Part shown: positions 54,900 to 63,996 of the stretch, piece after piece
Position numbering within the stretch: position 1 is the first letter of the stretch
Layout: each line of letters begins with the position of its first letter
The notes under the pieces: generated by a model
Databases searched by the model: none
What the model saw: the letters and a program-made list of their open reading frames with translations, nothing else
Told to the model about the DNA's origin: nothing
Program-made: the position numbers and the translations under genes
Assembly (NCBI GenBank): GCA_022616055.1
Contig: JAKEFM010000283.1
Location: 1 to 64,000 of the forward strand
From: Planctomycetota bacterium
GTDB lineage: Bacteria > Planctomycetota > UBA1135 > JAKEFM01
Length of the DNA stretch: 64,000 bases
Direction of reading: 5' to 3'

Positions 54900-55990
54900 A
54901 CGAGTCGCGGCGCGAATTCGACCTGGCCGTGATCGGGGCGGGCCCCGGCGGCTGCGCCTGCGCGCTCGCGGCGGCCCGCGGCGGCCTGCGCGTGGCGCTC
55001 CTCGACCCGCGTCCCGAGGCGGACGATCGGCCGTGCGGCGAGGGGATGATGCCGGAGGGGGCCGCGTCGCTCGCGTCGCTCGGCCTCCAGGACCTCCTCG
55101 CCCGGGGCCGGGCGTTCCGGTCGCTGCGCTTCTTCCTCGGAGGCGAGCCGCTCCTCGAGGTGCCCCTTCCCGCTCCCGCTGTCGCGATCCCTCGACCCGA
55201 GCTCCTCCGCTCGCTCGACGCCGCGCTGTCGCGGGAGCCGAAGGTCCTCCGGGTCCGTTCCGCCGCCCGCGTCCAACGGAACGGGCGATTCGAGGTCCGG
55301 GCCGGGGACGGGCGAGTCCTTGCCGCGGACGCGCTGGCCGTCGCCGACGGCGGGGGAGGACGGGCCCTCGAGGGGCTTCGGGAGGGGGCGACGCCCCGCC
55401 GCTTCGGCCTCCGCGCGCGCTACGAGGAGGCACGCCCGCTCGAGTCGGTCGAGATCCACCTCGGCGGAGGGGTCGAGGTCTACCTCACGCCCCTTCCCGG
55501 AGGGATCGTCAACGCGGCGTTCCTCTTCTCTCGAGCGCCCTCGGGAGCGAGGGGTCCGGAGGACCTCGCGCGCCGCGCCCTCGAACGGCATCCCGCGGCC
55601 CGCGCCCGGCTCGGCGAGATGCGCACCCCGCCGCAGGGGCGGACGCTCGGGCTTCCGCGCCCTCGCGCGATCGCGGCGGACCGGGCGTTCCTCGTCGGTG
55701 ACGCGACGGGAGGCGTCGACCCCATCGTCGGATGCGGCGTGACGATCGCGCTGCGGACCGGGATCGCGGCCGCCGAGTCCGCCCTCGCGCTGCGAGGGGG
55801 GATGGATTTCGCCCCGGCCGAGCGGCGACATGAAGAGGCGGTCCGGCGCGAGGTCCTCGGGAGGCGGAGGGTCGCGGGCCTCCTCCTCCGGCTCGCGGAC
55901 CGTCCCCCGCTCGCGCGCGGCGCGGCCTCGCTCCTCCGCCGGATGCCGGGGCTCCTCGCCCGACTCGCGCGCGTGGCGGCGGGCACCTAG
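54896..55990 (+). CDS. FAD-dependent oxidoreductase (geranylgeranyl reductase/PHBH-like)
   Basis: GTGA overlap start; DLAVIGAGPGGCACALAAARGGLRVALLD; FLVGDATGGVDPIVGCGVTIALRTG. Confidence 0.92.
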   Translation: MNESRREFDLAVIGAGPGGCACALAAARGGLRVALLDPRPEADDRPCGEGMMPEGAASLASLGLQDLLARGRAFRSLRFFLGGEPLLEVPLPAPAVAIPRPELLRSLDAALSREPKVLRVRSAARVQRNGRFEVRAGDGRVLAADALAVADGGGGRALEGLREGATPRRFGLRARYEEARPLESVEIHLGGGVEVYLTPLPGGIVNAAFLFSRAPSGARGPEDLARRALERHPAARARLGEMRTPPQGRTLGLPRPRAIAADRAFLVGDATGGVDPIVGCGVTIALRTGIAAAESALALRGGMDFAPAERRHEEAVRREVLGRRRVAGLLLRLADRPPLARGAASLLRRMPGLLARLARVAAGT

Positions 55991-56132
55991 GGAGAAAGCG
56001 ACCCCGTATCCGATTCCCGGCTCCCCTGCGGATCGGCAATTCCGATTATTTCGGCCCGGGATCGAAACCTAGCCTTGGCCCACCTTGCCAGGAGCCGGCC
56101 GCGGGCGGATCGCCCCGCGGCTGGGAGGTCGC

Positions 56133-57503
56133 ATGTCCACCCTTCGGTTGTGCGCGGCGAAGGCGCGCTTCCGCCGCGTACCCCTCTCGCTCTCCGTCGC
56201 GGCCCTCCTCTGCGCCACGGACGCACGCTCGCAGGACTCGCAGGAGATCCCCAAGCCGGTCCTCGACCGGCTGACCGAGCAGCAGCGCCGGATCGAGGAC
56301 CTCGAGCGGCGGCTCTCGGGCGCCCCCGCCCCCGAGGGTGGGCAGGCCCCGGCGAAGGAGATCTCCGTCTCGGGCTCGAAGCTCAAGTTCTACGGCTTCC
56401 TCCGCGTGGACGCGATCTTCGACGACTCCCGGCCGAACAACACGCAGACGATCGCGTTCATCCTCTCGGAGGACCCGGCGGCCCCCGCCTCCTTTGGGGC
56501 GCCGAACAACAGCGAGGACCTCACGATCCACCCCCGCCTCACGCGCTTCGGCTTCGACCTCGACGGGCCGACGGTCGCGGGCCTCGGCGATCCGAAGGTG
56601 ACGGGGAAGCTCGAGGTCGACTTCTACAACAACGGGCTGCAGGGCCAGAGCGAGTCGCGCGAGGCGCTCCGGATGCGCCACGCCTACCTCAAACTGACGT
56701 GGGGCGAGTGGTTCTTCCTCGGTGGCCAGACGATGGACGTGATCTCGCCGATCTGGCCGATCGTCAACGCGGACCTGGTCATGTGGGGCGCGGGCAACCT
56801 CGGCGACCGGCGCCCGCAGTTCCGGCTCGAACGGGTGCCGAAGGCGGGGGAGGGGGGACTGATCGCTCAGGGGGAGGTCGGGCTGACGGGGGCGGACGAC
56901 AACTCGGACCTCGACGCGCCGGGGACCTTCGGGGCGGGATTCCGCGACGGGGAGACCTCCGGCCTCCCGACCCTCCAGGCGCGCTTCGCCTACCGCCGTC
57001 CCCTCGCGAGCAAGCAGAACCTCGAGTTCGGCGTCTGGGGCCACCGCGCGTGGGAGGATCCCGACACGGAGTTCGCCGACCGGGACGTCTTCGACAGCTA
57101 CGCGCTCGGCGGGGACCTCACGCTCCCGCTCTACGAGGACCGGCTCTGGCTCAAGGGGGAGGGGTGGGCCGGCAAGAACGTCGACGACGTGCGCGGCGCG
57201 ATCTTCCAGGGGATCAACACGACGACCGGGGAGGAGATCGCCTCGAAGGGGGGGTGGGCCGAGGTGGGCTGGAAGACCGGCCCGAACCACTCGATCCACG
57301 CCGGCTACTCCCGGGACGACCCCGACAACAAGGACCTCAACCAGGGGGGGCGCGAGGCGAACAAGATCTGGTACCTCGCCAATCGCTTCACCTTCGACCC
57401 GATCGAGATCGGGCTCGACTACTTCAACTGGACGACGGAGTACCTCGGCTTCGACGAGGGGGACGACAACCGCTTCCAGTTCTACGTCTCGTACAAGTTC
57501 TGA
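56133..57503 (+). CDS. Porin-like outer membrane protein (DcaP-like)
   Basis: Signal peptide, coiled-coil VLDRLTEQQRRIEDLERRL, then KLKFYGFLRVDAIFDDSR...beta-barrel ending FQFYVSYKF. Confidence 0.85.
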   Translation: MSTLRLCAAKARFRRVPLSLSVAALLCATDARSQDSQEIPKPVLDRLTEQQRRIEDLERRLSGAPAPEGGQAPAKEISVSGSKLKFYGFLRVDAIFDDSRPNNTQTIAFILSEDPAAPASFGAPNNSEDLTIHPRLTRFGFDLDGPTVAGLGDPKVTGKLEVDFYNNGLQGQSESREALRMRHAYLKLTWGEWFFLGGQTMDVISPIWPIVNADLVMWGAGNLGDRRPQFRLERVPKAGEGGLIAQGEVGLTGADDNSDLDAPGTFGAGFRDGETSGLPTLQARFAYRRPLASKQNLEFGVWGHRAWEDPDTEFADRDVFDSYALGGDLTLPLYEDRLWLKGEGWAGKNVDDVRGAIFQGINTTTGEEIASKGGWAEVGWKTGPNHSIHAGYSRDDPDNKDLNQGGREANKIWYLANRFTFDPIEIGLDYFNWTTEYLGFDEGDDNRFQFYVSYKF

Positions 57504-57534
57504 ATCGGGTCGACGGACCCGGAGGCGCTCGACC

Positions 57535-58599
57535 ATGAACGTCTGGATTCCGATCGCGCTCGCCCTCGGCCCCGCCGTCGGGGTCCCCGCTCCCGCCAAG
57601 GCGACCTTCGAGGTCCGTCACGAGGTGACCGTGACGGCGCCGGAGGGCGCCGGGAAGGTGCGCGTCTGGTTCGCGGTCCCGCAGGACGAACCGGCGCAGC
57701 AGGTCCGCGACCTCAAGGTCGAGGCCCCCTTCCCCTGGCGGATGGAGACCGATTCCGAGGGGAACAAGGTCCTCTACCTCGAGGCGGAGAAGCCGAAGCC
57801 CGGGGCGATCCCGGTCGTGACGACCTTCACGGTCACCCGGACCGAGGTGCGGACGGCCCTCGACCCCGCGCGCGCGAAGCCCCTCTCCGAGGAGGAGAAG
57901 CGCAAGTTCGAGAAGTTCCTCCAGGCGAACCAGAACGTCGTGATCGACGACCGGATCCGCGCGCTCGCCGGCGAGATCGTGGGGACCGAGACGAACTCCC
58001 TGCGTGCCGCCCGGAAGATCTACGACTGGGTCCTCGACAACGTCGACTACTGGGTCAAGGATCCCCAGAACAAGAAGGCCTCCCCCGTCGGGAGCACGGA
58101 GTACTGCCTGACGACGAAGACGGGCAACTGCACCGACTTCCACTCCCTCTGGACCTCCCTCGCCCGCGCGAAGGGGATCCCGACCCGGATGGTCTACGGC
58201 TCCTTCCTCAAGAAGGAGCTCGACGGGCAGGACGTCGACGCGAGCTACCACTGCTGGCCGGAGTTCTACGTCTCCGGCATCGGCTGGATCCCGCACGACG
58301 TCGCGGTGGCCGACATCTTCCGCGGGGGCTTCGAGGTGACGGACGCGAACGCCACCCTGGTCCGGCGCACGACCGCCGACGGGTACGAGGGTCCGAGCCC
58401 CGACCGGGTCGACTACTACTTCGGGAACCTCGAGGAGCGCCGCGTGGTCCTCTCCTCCGGCCGCGACCTGACCCTCAATCCGAAGCAGCAGGCGGGACCC
58501 GTGAACGCCCTCCCCAAGGCGTACGTCGAGGTCGACGGAAAGCCCCTCCCCGAGAAGGAGGGGTGGGTCCGCAAGCTCACGTACCGCGAGAAGAAGTAG
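57535..58599 (+). CDS. Exported transglutaminase-like protein
   Basis: AARKIYDWVLDNVDYW...TKTGNCTDFHSLWTSLARAKGIPTRMVYG...DASYHCWPEFYVSGIGWIPHDV (C-H-D pattern). Confidence 0.9.
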   Translation: MNVWIPIALALGPAVGVPAPAKATFEVRHEVTVTAPEGAGKVRVWFAVPQDEPAQQVRDLKVEAPFPWRMETDSEGNKVLYLEAEKPKPGAIPVVTTFTVTRTEVRTALDPARAKPLSEEEKRKFEKFLQANQNVVIDDRIRALAGEIVGTETNSLRAARKIYDWVLDNVDYWVKDPQNKKASPVGSTEYCLTTKTGNCTDFHSLWTSLARAKGIPTRMVYGSFLKKELDGQDVDASYHCWPEFYVSGIGWIPHDVAVADIFRGGFEVTDANATLVRRTTADGYEGPSPDRVDYYFGNLEERRVVLSSGRDLTLNPKQQAGPVNALPKAYVEVDGKPLPEKEGWVRKLTYREKK

Positions 58600-58600
58600 G

Positions 58601-59251
58601 ATGGCGTCGGTGGCGGCCCCGGATCTCTTCCCGTCGAGGGGAATGCTGGAGGGGGACGTCGCCGAGCGGGTGAAGCGCGTCCTCGAGACGATGTTCCGCC
58701 TCGAGGGGTGCGCCTGCGCCTCGTGCGAGGCGAGACTCTGCAACCACGAGACGCTCGCGTGCATTCCGAGCGGGTTCGCGGACCGGCCGCTCTGCCTCCC
58801 CTGCCTCGCGGCGGAGGTCCGGCGACCGCAGGAAGGCCTGCGGGACGAGCTCGTCGCCTACGTCCTGAGCAAGGAGTGCCTGACCGTCGGGTGGCGGTGG
58901 GCGAACCTGCGGGAGGGGGAGGCGGCGGACGCGACCCCGCGGTGCCGCTGGAGTGTCCCCGGGGAAGGAGCGGGTTCCGCCCGGGAGCGTTCGCCCGCGA
59001 GCCCGGGGCTCGCGGCCGCCGTGAGGGAGGGCCCGAGCTCCGCGGAGGAGTGGGACGCCGGCGACCTCGCCTGCGGCGACCTGCTCCTCGAGTTGCGCTT
59101 TCGCCTCGACGCGATGGCCCCGGGCTCGGTCCTCCGCCTCACGGCCCGCGACGCGGGCGCCCGGGAAGACCTTCCGGCCTGGTGCCGCCTGACGGGACAC
59201 TCCGTCCTCCTGGCGGAGCACCCGGCCTACTGGATCCGACGAAAGGAGTGA
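58601..59251 (+). CDS. Cys-rich N-terminal domain fused to TusA-like sulfurtransferase domain
   Basis: GCACASCEARLCNHETLACIP...CLPCLAAEV, then DAGDLACGDLLLELRFRLDAMAPGSVLRLTARDAGAREDLPAWCRLTGHSVL. Confidence 0.75.
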   Translation: MASVAAPDLFPSRGMLEGDVAERVKRVLETMFRLEGCACASCEARLCNHETLACIPSGFADRPLCLPCLAAEVRRPQEGLRDELVAYVLSKECLTVGWRWANLREGEAADATPRCRWSVPGEGAGSARERSPASPGLAAAVREGPSSAEEWDAGDLACGDLLLELRFRLDAMAPGSVLRLTARDAGAREDLPAWCRLTGHSVLLAEHPAYWIRRKE

Positions 59252-59256
59252 GAACG

Positions 59257-59619
59257 ATGGCGGGAAAGTTCTGTGTCAGCCTCACCCACGCGCTCGACAA
59301 CCCCGACAAGGCGACCGTCGGCTTCGTCGTCGCGAACGCGGCCGTCGCCTCCGGGAAGGAGACGATGGTCTTCCTGAGCACCGAGGGGGTCCGCCTCTCG
59401 CAGCGCGGCTTCGCCGACGAGATCCACGAGGAGGGCTTCCTCCCCCTGCGGGAGCTGATGGACAACTTCGCGAAGGCGGGCGGCAAGCTCTTCGTCTGCT
59501 CCCCCTGCTTCAAGAAGCGGAGCCTCGACGAGGGGAAGCTCGTCGCGGGTGCCGCGGTCGTCGGGGGCGCCAAGCTCGTCGAGTTCCTCTCGGACGGGAG
59601 CCCCTGCATCACGTACTGA
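59257..59619 (+). CDS. DsrE/DsrE-like family protein
   Basis: DKATVGFVVANAAVASGKETMVFLSTEGVRLSQRGFADEIHEEGFLPLRELMDNFAKAGGKLFVCSPCFKKR. Confidence 0.85.
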   Translation: MAGKFCVSLTHALDNPDKATVGFVVANAAVASGKETMVFLSTEGVRLSQRGFADEIHEEGFLPLRELMDNFAKAGGKLFVCSPCFKKRSLDEGKLVAGAAVVGGAKLVEFLSDGSPCITY

Positions 59620-59633
59620 CCGCGAGGGGGGCC

Positions 59634-61169
59634 GTGGATCCGGTCGAGCGCCATCCCTTCTCCTCCGACTCCAGCCTGGACGGCGGCGACCTCGACTGCG
59701 GCGGCGGCCTCCTCCTCCTCATCCGCCGGCACATCGACCCGCTCCGGCCCGGGCAGCTCCTCGAGATCCGCTCGACGGAGACCTCGGTCGACGAGGAGCT
59801 CCCGGCCTGGTGCCGGCTGACGGGCAACGAGCTCGTCTCCTGGACCAAGACCGGCCGGCAGCGGAGCTTCCTCGTCTGCAAGGGCTCGCTCCGCGAGCGC
59901 GCCTCCGACCCTGTGGCGGGGACCGCGAGTCCGCCATCTGGCGCTACGATCCGACCCGTCTCCGTCCCGGCCTCTCTCCCGCCTCCGTCCCCCGCCCCCG
60001 CGATCGAGCCCCTCTCGGTCATGGGGATCGGTTCCTGGCCCCGCCCGCCGTGGATGCTGCGGGCGATCCACGAGCACCTCGAAGCCCGACTCCCCGACGC
60101 CGAGTTTTCGGCCACGGCGGACGACGCCGCCCGCCTCGCGATCGACGCGCAGGAGCGGGCCGGGGTCGACCTCGTCACGGACGGCGAGCAGCGGCGGGAC
60201 AGCTACGCCAGTTTCGTGGGGGGGATCCTCGACAACTGCCAGCTCGTCCCGCTCGCGGACCTCGCGGCGATGGTGGAGGAGCCGGGGAAGTTCGAGGAGG
60301 AGCTGCGCGCCCTCGACGTCCCCGCCCGCGAGGTCCGCCACCCGGTCGTCTACGGTCCCCTGGGGCGCTCGCGCCCGCTCGCGGTGCACGAGCTCGAGTT
60401 CGCTCGTTCCATCACGGGCAGACCCGTCAAGGTCGCCCTCCCCGGTCCCTACCTCCTCGCCCGGACGATGTGGCTCGAGTGCCTGACGGACCGTTGGTAC
60501 GAGTCGCGGGAGCGCCTCGCCGAGGACGTCGTGCGCGTCCTGCGAGAGGAACTCCACTTCCTCCTCGCGGCCGGGGCCGCCCTCGTCCAGTTCGACGAGC
60601 CGGTCCTGACGGAGGTCGTCTTCACGGGGCCGAAGAACCGCCGCTCCTTCATGTGTGGCGCCCTCTCCGAGAAGGGGGACCCGGCGCGCGAGCTCGCCTT
60701 CGCGGAGGACCTCCTCCGCCGCCTCGTCGCCGGGGTCCCGCGGGAACGAGTCGCGCTCCACGTCTGCCGGGGAAACTGGACCCGGGACGAGTCGGCCCTC
60801 CTCGCCGGCGACTACCGCCCGCTCGCCGGTTTCCTCTCGCGGGCTCCCGTCGGGACCCTCTTCCTCGAGTTCTCCACCCCCCGCGCCGGGGAGTTCGAGG
60901 CGCTCGCGGACCTGCCTCGGGAAACCCGGATCGGGGTCGGCCTCGTCAACCCGAAGCTGGAGCGGATCGAGACCGCGGAGGAGGTCCTCGCGCGCGCCGA
61001 GCGGGCGATCCGCGTCTTCGGCCCCTCGCGCCTCCTCCTCGTTCCCGACTGCGGCTTCGCGACGTTCGCCGACAACCCGGTCGCCTCCGCTCCCTTGGCC
61101 GAAGCGAAGCTCCGCGCGCTTGCGGGCGCGCGAGACGTCCTGCGCGCGAGGCACGGCTTGGCCGGGTGA
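59634..61169 (+). CDS. TusA-like domain fused to cobalamin-independent methionine synthase (MetE C-terminal)-like domain
   Basis: N-term DCGGGLLLLIRRHIDPLRPGQLLEIRSTETSVDEELPAWCRLTGNELVSW; Pro-rich linker; MetE-like VMGIGSWPRPPWML...DLVTDGEQRRDSY...QFDEPVLTE...LHVCRGNWT...VPDCGFATF (zinc ligands). Confidence 0.85.
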   Translation: MDPVERHPFSSDSSLDGGDLDCGGGLLLLIRRHIDPLRPGQLLEIRSTETSVDEELPAWCRLTGNELVSWTKTGRQRSFLVCKGSLRERASDPVAGTASPPSGATIRPVSVPASLPPPSPAPAIEPLSVMGIGSWPRPPWMLRAIHEHLEARLPDAEFSATADDAARLAIDAQERAGVDLVTDGEQRRDSYASFVGGILDNCQLVPLADLAAMVEEPGKFEEELRALDVPAREVRHPVVYGPLGRSRPLAVHELEFARSITGRPVKVALPGPYLLARTMWLECLTDRWYESRERLAEDVVRVLREELHFLLAAGAALVQFDEPVLTEVVFTGPKNRRSFMCGALSEKGDPARELAFAEDLLRRLVAGVPRERVALHVCRGNWTRDESALLAGDYRPLAGFLSRAPVGTLFLEFSTPRAGEFEALADLPRETRIGVGLVNPKLERIETAEEVLARAERAIRVFGPSRLLLVPDCGFATFADNPVASAPLAEAKLRALAGARDVLRARHGLAG

Positions 61170-61220
61170 CCGCGCCGGACTCCCGGGTCGGCGACGGCTC
61201 CGGAGGGCAGCCCGCCGGAG

Positions 61221-62600
61221 TCAGGGCCGGATCGTCGCGACCGTCGAGTTCGAGACGCGCCAGAACGTCCCGCTCGGGTCGAGGGCGATCCCCTGAAGGT
61301 AGAAGGGGAAGTAGGTGAAGTTCGCCGGGAGCCCCGTGAGGGGGATCACGAGCGAGGTCTCCCCCAACGATGAGAGGGAGCCGCTGAAGAGGACGAAGGT
61401 CGCGGTGGGATCGATCAGGAGCTCGCCGAGGAAGAGGGGCCCGGCGTCGACGTGATCGGGGACGCCCGAGACGCCGACGAAGAAGGGGGCTCCCGCCGGG
61501 CCGTTGGTGAGGGAGACGGTCGCACTCCCTCCGGAAAGGGTCAGGTTCCCCGTGACTTGGAGGACCGGAAGGGGGGTCGCATCCAGCGTGATGCCGGGTC
61601 CGGACGCGGGGAGGCCTGCACCGGCGGGCCCGTCTCCGCCGAAGACGGGGACCGAGTGGACGGTCGCCATCGCGCCGATCGAGAGGATGCCATCGCCACC
61701 GTAGCTATTCCCGATAGGAGGGCAGCCAGGGAAGCTGCTCCCGTTCATTCCCGGACCGCCGGTCACCAGGCTGGTCGAATCGCCCGAGATGCGCAGGAAG
61801 GACGCTCCACCTCCGGGCGCGGACTCGACCTGGATCGCGTGGCCCCCGGACGCACATGGCCAGCACCCCGCTAGGAAACAGCAACCCGGGGATCCGCCCG
61901 ACACCGTCCCGTCCGCGATCCAGACGGTGCTCCCCCCCCGGATCCGAGCGCCGCGGCCCCCGTTCGTCGCGGGCGCGCAGGCACAGGAGCCGCAGCCCAG
62001 GTAGTCCGCTCCTTTCAGGGCGCAGCCGGACAGATGGACGATCGCGCCTCCGAGGACGTCGAGGGCCGACGATCCGCCGCTCGGGACGACGTCCGACGAC
62101 GACCACTGGGAGACCAGGGCCGACCGGAAGACCCAGACCTCGGCTCCGTCCACGCGCAGATTCGCATCGATCCCCTGGTCCTGGTTGAAACCGGAGGAGA
62201 AGGGCAGGGAGACATCGGCGAGGGCGACCCGCGTCGTGCCCCCTTGGATGAGGAGGTGGAGGTGCAGCGTGGGCCCGGAGAGGAGGTTGTGCTCGAAGGT
62301 GACCCGATCGATGTAGACGAGGGAGCCGGACGGAACGTTCGAGATCGTCGTCGGGCTCCCGTAGGGGAAGGTCTCGTCGAAGCGGATGAACGTGGTTGAC
62401 GCGTCCGACCCGAGAATGCGAAGTCCCTTCCCCGTCAGCGTGAAGTGGGAGTAGGTCCCCGGCTGGACGAGGAGGATGTCCCCGTCGGCCGCCGCCGCGA
62501 CGGCCGGGGGGAGGTCGGTGAAGTTGACGCCGGGGCCGGCGTTGTCGTCAACGACCCAGGTGTTCTGGAGGAGGAGGAGGGGGAGGATCCCGATCGTCAT
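61221..62600 (-). CDS. Secreted beta-helix-like protein (paralog B)
   Basis: MTIGILPLLLLQNTWVVDDNAGPGVNFTDLPPAVAAAADGDILLVQPGTYSHFTLTGKGLRILG; same architecture as paralogs A and C. Confidence 0.82.
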   Translation of the reverse strand: MTIGILPLLLLQNTWVVDDNAGPGVNFTDLPPAVAAAADGDILLVQPGTYSHFTLTGKGLRILGSDASTTFIRFDETFPYGSPTTISNVPSGSLVYIDRVTFEHNLLSGPTLHLHLLIQGGTTRVALADVSLPFSSGFNQDQGIDANLRVDGAEVWVFRSALVSQWSSSDVVPSGGSSALDVLGGAIVHLSGCALKGADYLGCGSCACAPATNGGRGARIRGGSTVWIADGTVSGGSPGCCFLAGCWPCASGGHAIQVESAPGGGASFLRISGDSTSLVTGGPGMNGSSFPGCPPIGNSYGGDGILSIGAMATVHSVPVFGGDGPAGAGLPASGPGITLDATPLPVLQVTGNLTLSGGSATVSLTNGPAGAPFFVGVSGVPDHVDAGPLFLGELLIDPTATFVLFSGSLSSLGETSLVIPLTGLPANFTYFPFYLQGIALDPSGTFWRVSNSTVATIRP

Positions 62601-62628
62601 CGCACTGCACCTCTCGCCATCCGAGGTC

Positions 62629-63996
62629 TCATGGTCTCAAGATCGCGACGGCGGCGTTCGAGAGGCGCCAGGTACCGGAGCTCGCTTCGAACGTGGCCGC
62701 CTGGAAGTGGAACGGCGAGTAGGCGAGGGAAGGGGGGAGGGTGCCGAGGGGGTAGGTGACCGAGAACGCCCCCGCGGGGGAGAGCGTCCCCAGGAGGAAG
62801 AGGGTGAAGGGGAGCGGCCCGATCAGGAACTCGCCGAGGAAAGGCCCCGGGATCCCGAAGTGGTCGGGCCCCAGGCCGATCACGACCCCGAAGAGCGCGT
62901 CAGGCGGGCCGTCGGAGATCGTCAGGGTCGCGCTCCCCCCGCTGAGGAAGAGGCTGCCGGCCAGATCGAGCACCGACAAAGGCGGCAGGTTGAGCGTGAT
63001 ACCCGGCCCGCTGGTCGCGGTTCCGGGCGGGAAACCCGCGCCTGAAAGCACCGGAACCGAGTGGACGTCCACGACCGCCGTGCCGGACGTCTCGATCCCC
63101 ACGCCGGGCCCACCCGGGAAGCAAGGCGAGGGGGTTGGATCACCGCCCGCACCCCCGCTCACGACGGCGCCGCCGCCGGAGAGCGGGCCGGGAGTCCCGG
63201 AGACCCGGACTCGCGAGGACGAGGCGACGATCCCCGAACCTCCTTTTGCGGCGTCGATGCCGCCGAATCCCGTGAACGTGTACCCGGCCGCTCCGCCGAC
63301 GACCGTCGAATTCGCGAGCCAGACCCACGTGAGCGCCGGGCCGGATTCCGCCACCACCCCGGGTCCCCCGTCGGTCGCGGTGTTCATCGAACCGGCGGTC
63401 AAGCCGCCCGGCCCACCGCGGATCGTGCTCCAGGCGACGTGGACCCGTGCGCCGCTGGAGGCTCTCAGCCCCGGCCCTCCGGCGGACGCGCACGGCACCC
63501 CGCAGCCGCCGCAGGCCGTGCCCGGCATCCCCGTGACGGTGCAATGGAGCATCTGAACCTCCGCTCCGACGACGTCCACGGCCGCGCCGGCATTCGCCCC
63601 CTGGGCTCCGAAGCTGGCTTCCACGACCACGTCCGAGAGGGTGAGCTTCGTGCTGAAGCCGGAGACGAGGAGCCGGTGCTGGACGGGAGTAATGAAGGGG
63701 GGGGTCACGAACTTCATCCCCTCGATCCACGCGGGGGACGTTGCGGGGAGCGAGGCCACCGACGACGTCACGGTCGCGCCAGGGGGCGACTGGACCACGG
63801 TGGCGCCCGGCCCCTCGCCGAGAATGCGGAGCCCCTTCCCTACGAGAGCGAAGGGACTGTAGGTCCCCGCGCGAACGATCAGGATGTCCCCGTCCGCGGC
63901 GGCGGCGATCGCCGGCGGGATGTCGGTGAAGTTGACTCCGGGGCCGCCGTTGTCGTCGACGACCCAGGTCTGCTGGAAGAGGAGGCACGCGAGCAT
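62629..63996 (-). CDS. Secreted beta-helix-like protein (paralog C)
   Basis: MLACLLFQQTWVVDDNGGPGVNFTDIPPAIAAAADGDILIVRAGTYSPFALVGKGLRILG. Start codon lies 4 nt from the window edge, so a longer N-terminus is possible. Confidence 0.8.
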   Translation of the reverse strand: MLACLLFQQTWVVDDNGGPGVNFTDIPPAIAAAADGDILIVRAGTYSPFALVGKGLRILGEGPGATVVQSPPGATVTSSVASLPATSPAWIEGMKFVTPPFITPVQHRLLVSGFSTKLTLSDVVVEASFGAQGANAGAAVDVVGAEVQMLHCTVTGMPGTACGGCGVPCASAGGPGLRASSGARVHVAWSTIRGGPGGLTAGSMNTATDGGPGVVAESGPALTWVWLANSTVVGGAAGYTFTGFGGIDAAKGGSGIVASSSRVRVSGTPGPLSGGGAVVSGGAGGDPTPSPCFPGGPGVGIETSGTAVVDVHSVPVLSGAGFPPGTATSGPGITLNLPPLSVLDLAGSLFLSGGSATLTISDGPPDALFGVVIGLGPDHFGIPGPFLGEFLIGPLPFTLFLLGTLSPAGAFSVTYPLGTLPPSLAYSPFHFQAATFEASSGTWRLSNAAVAILRP

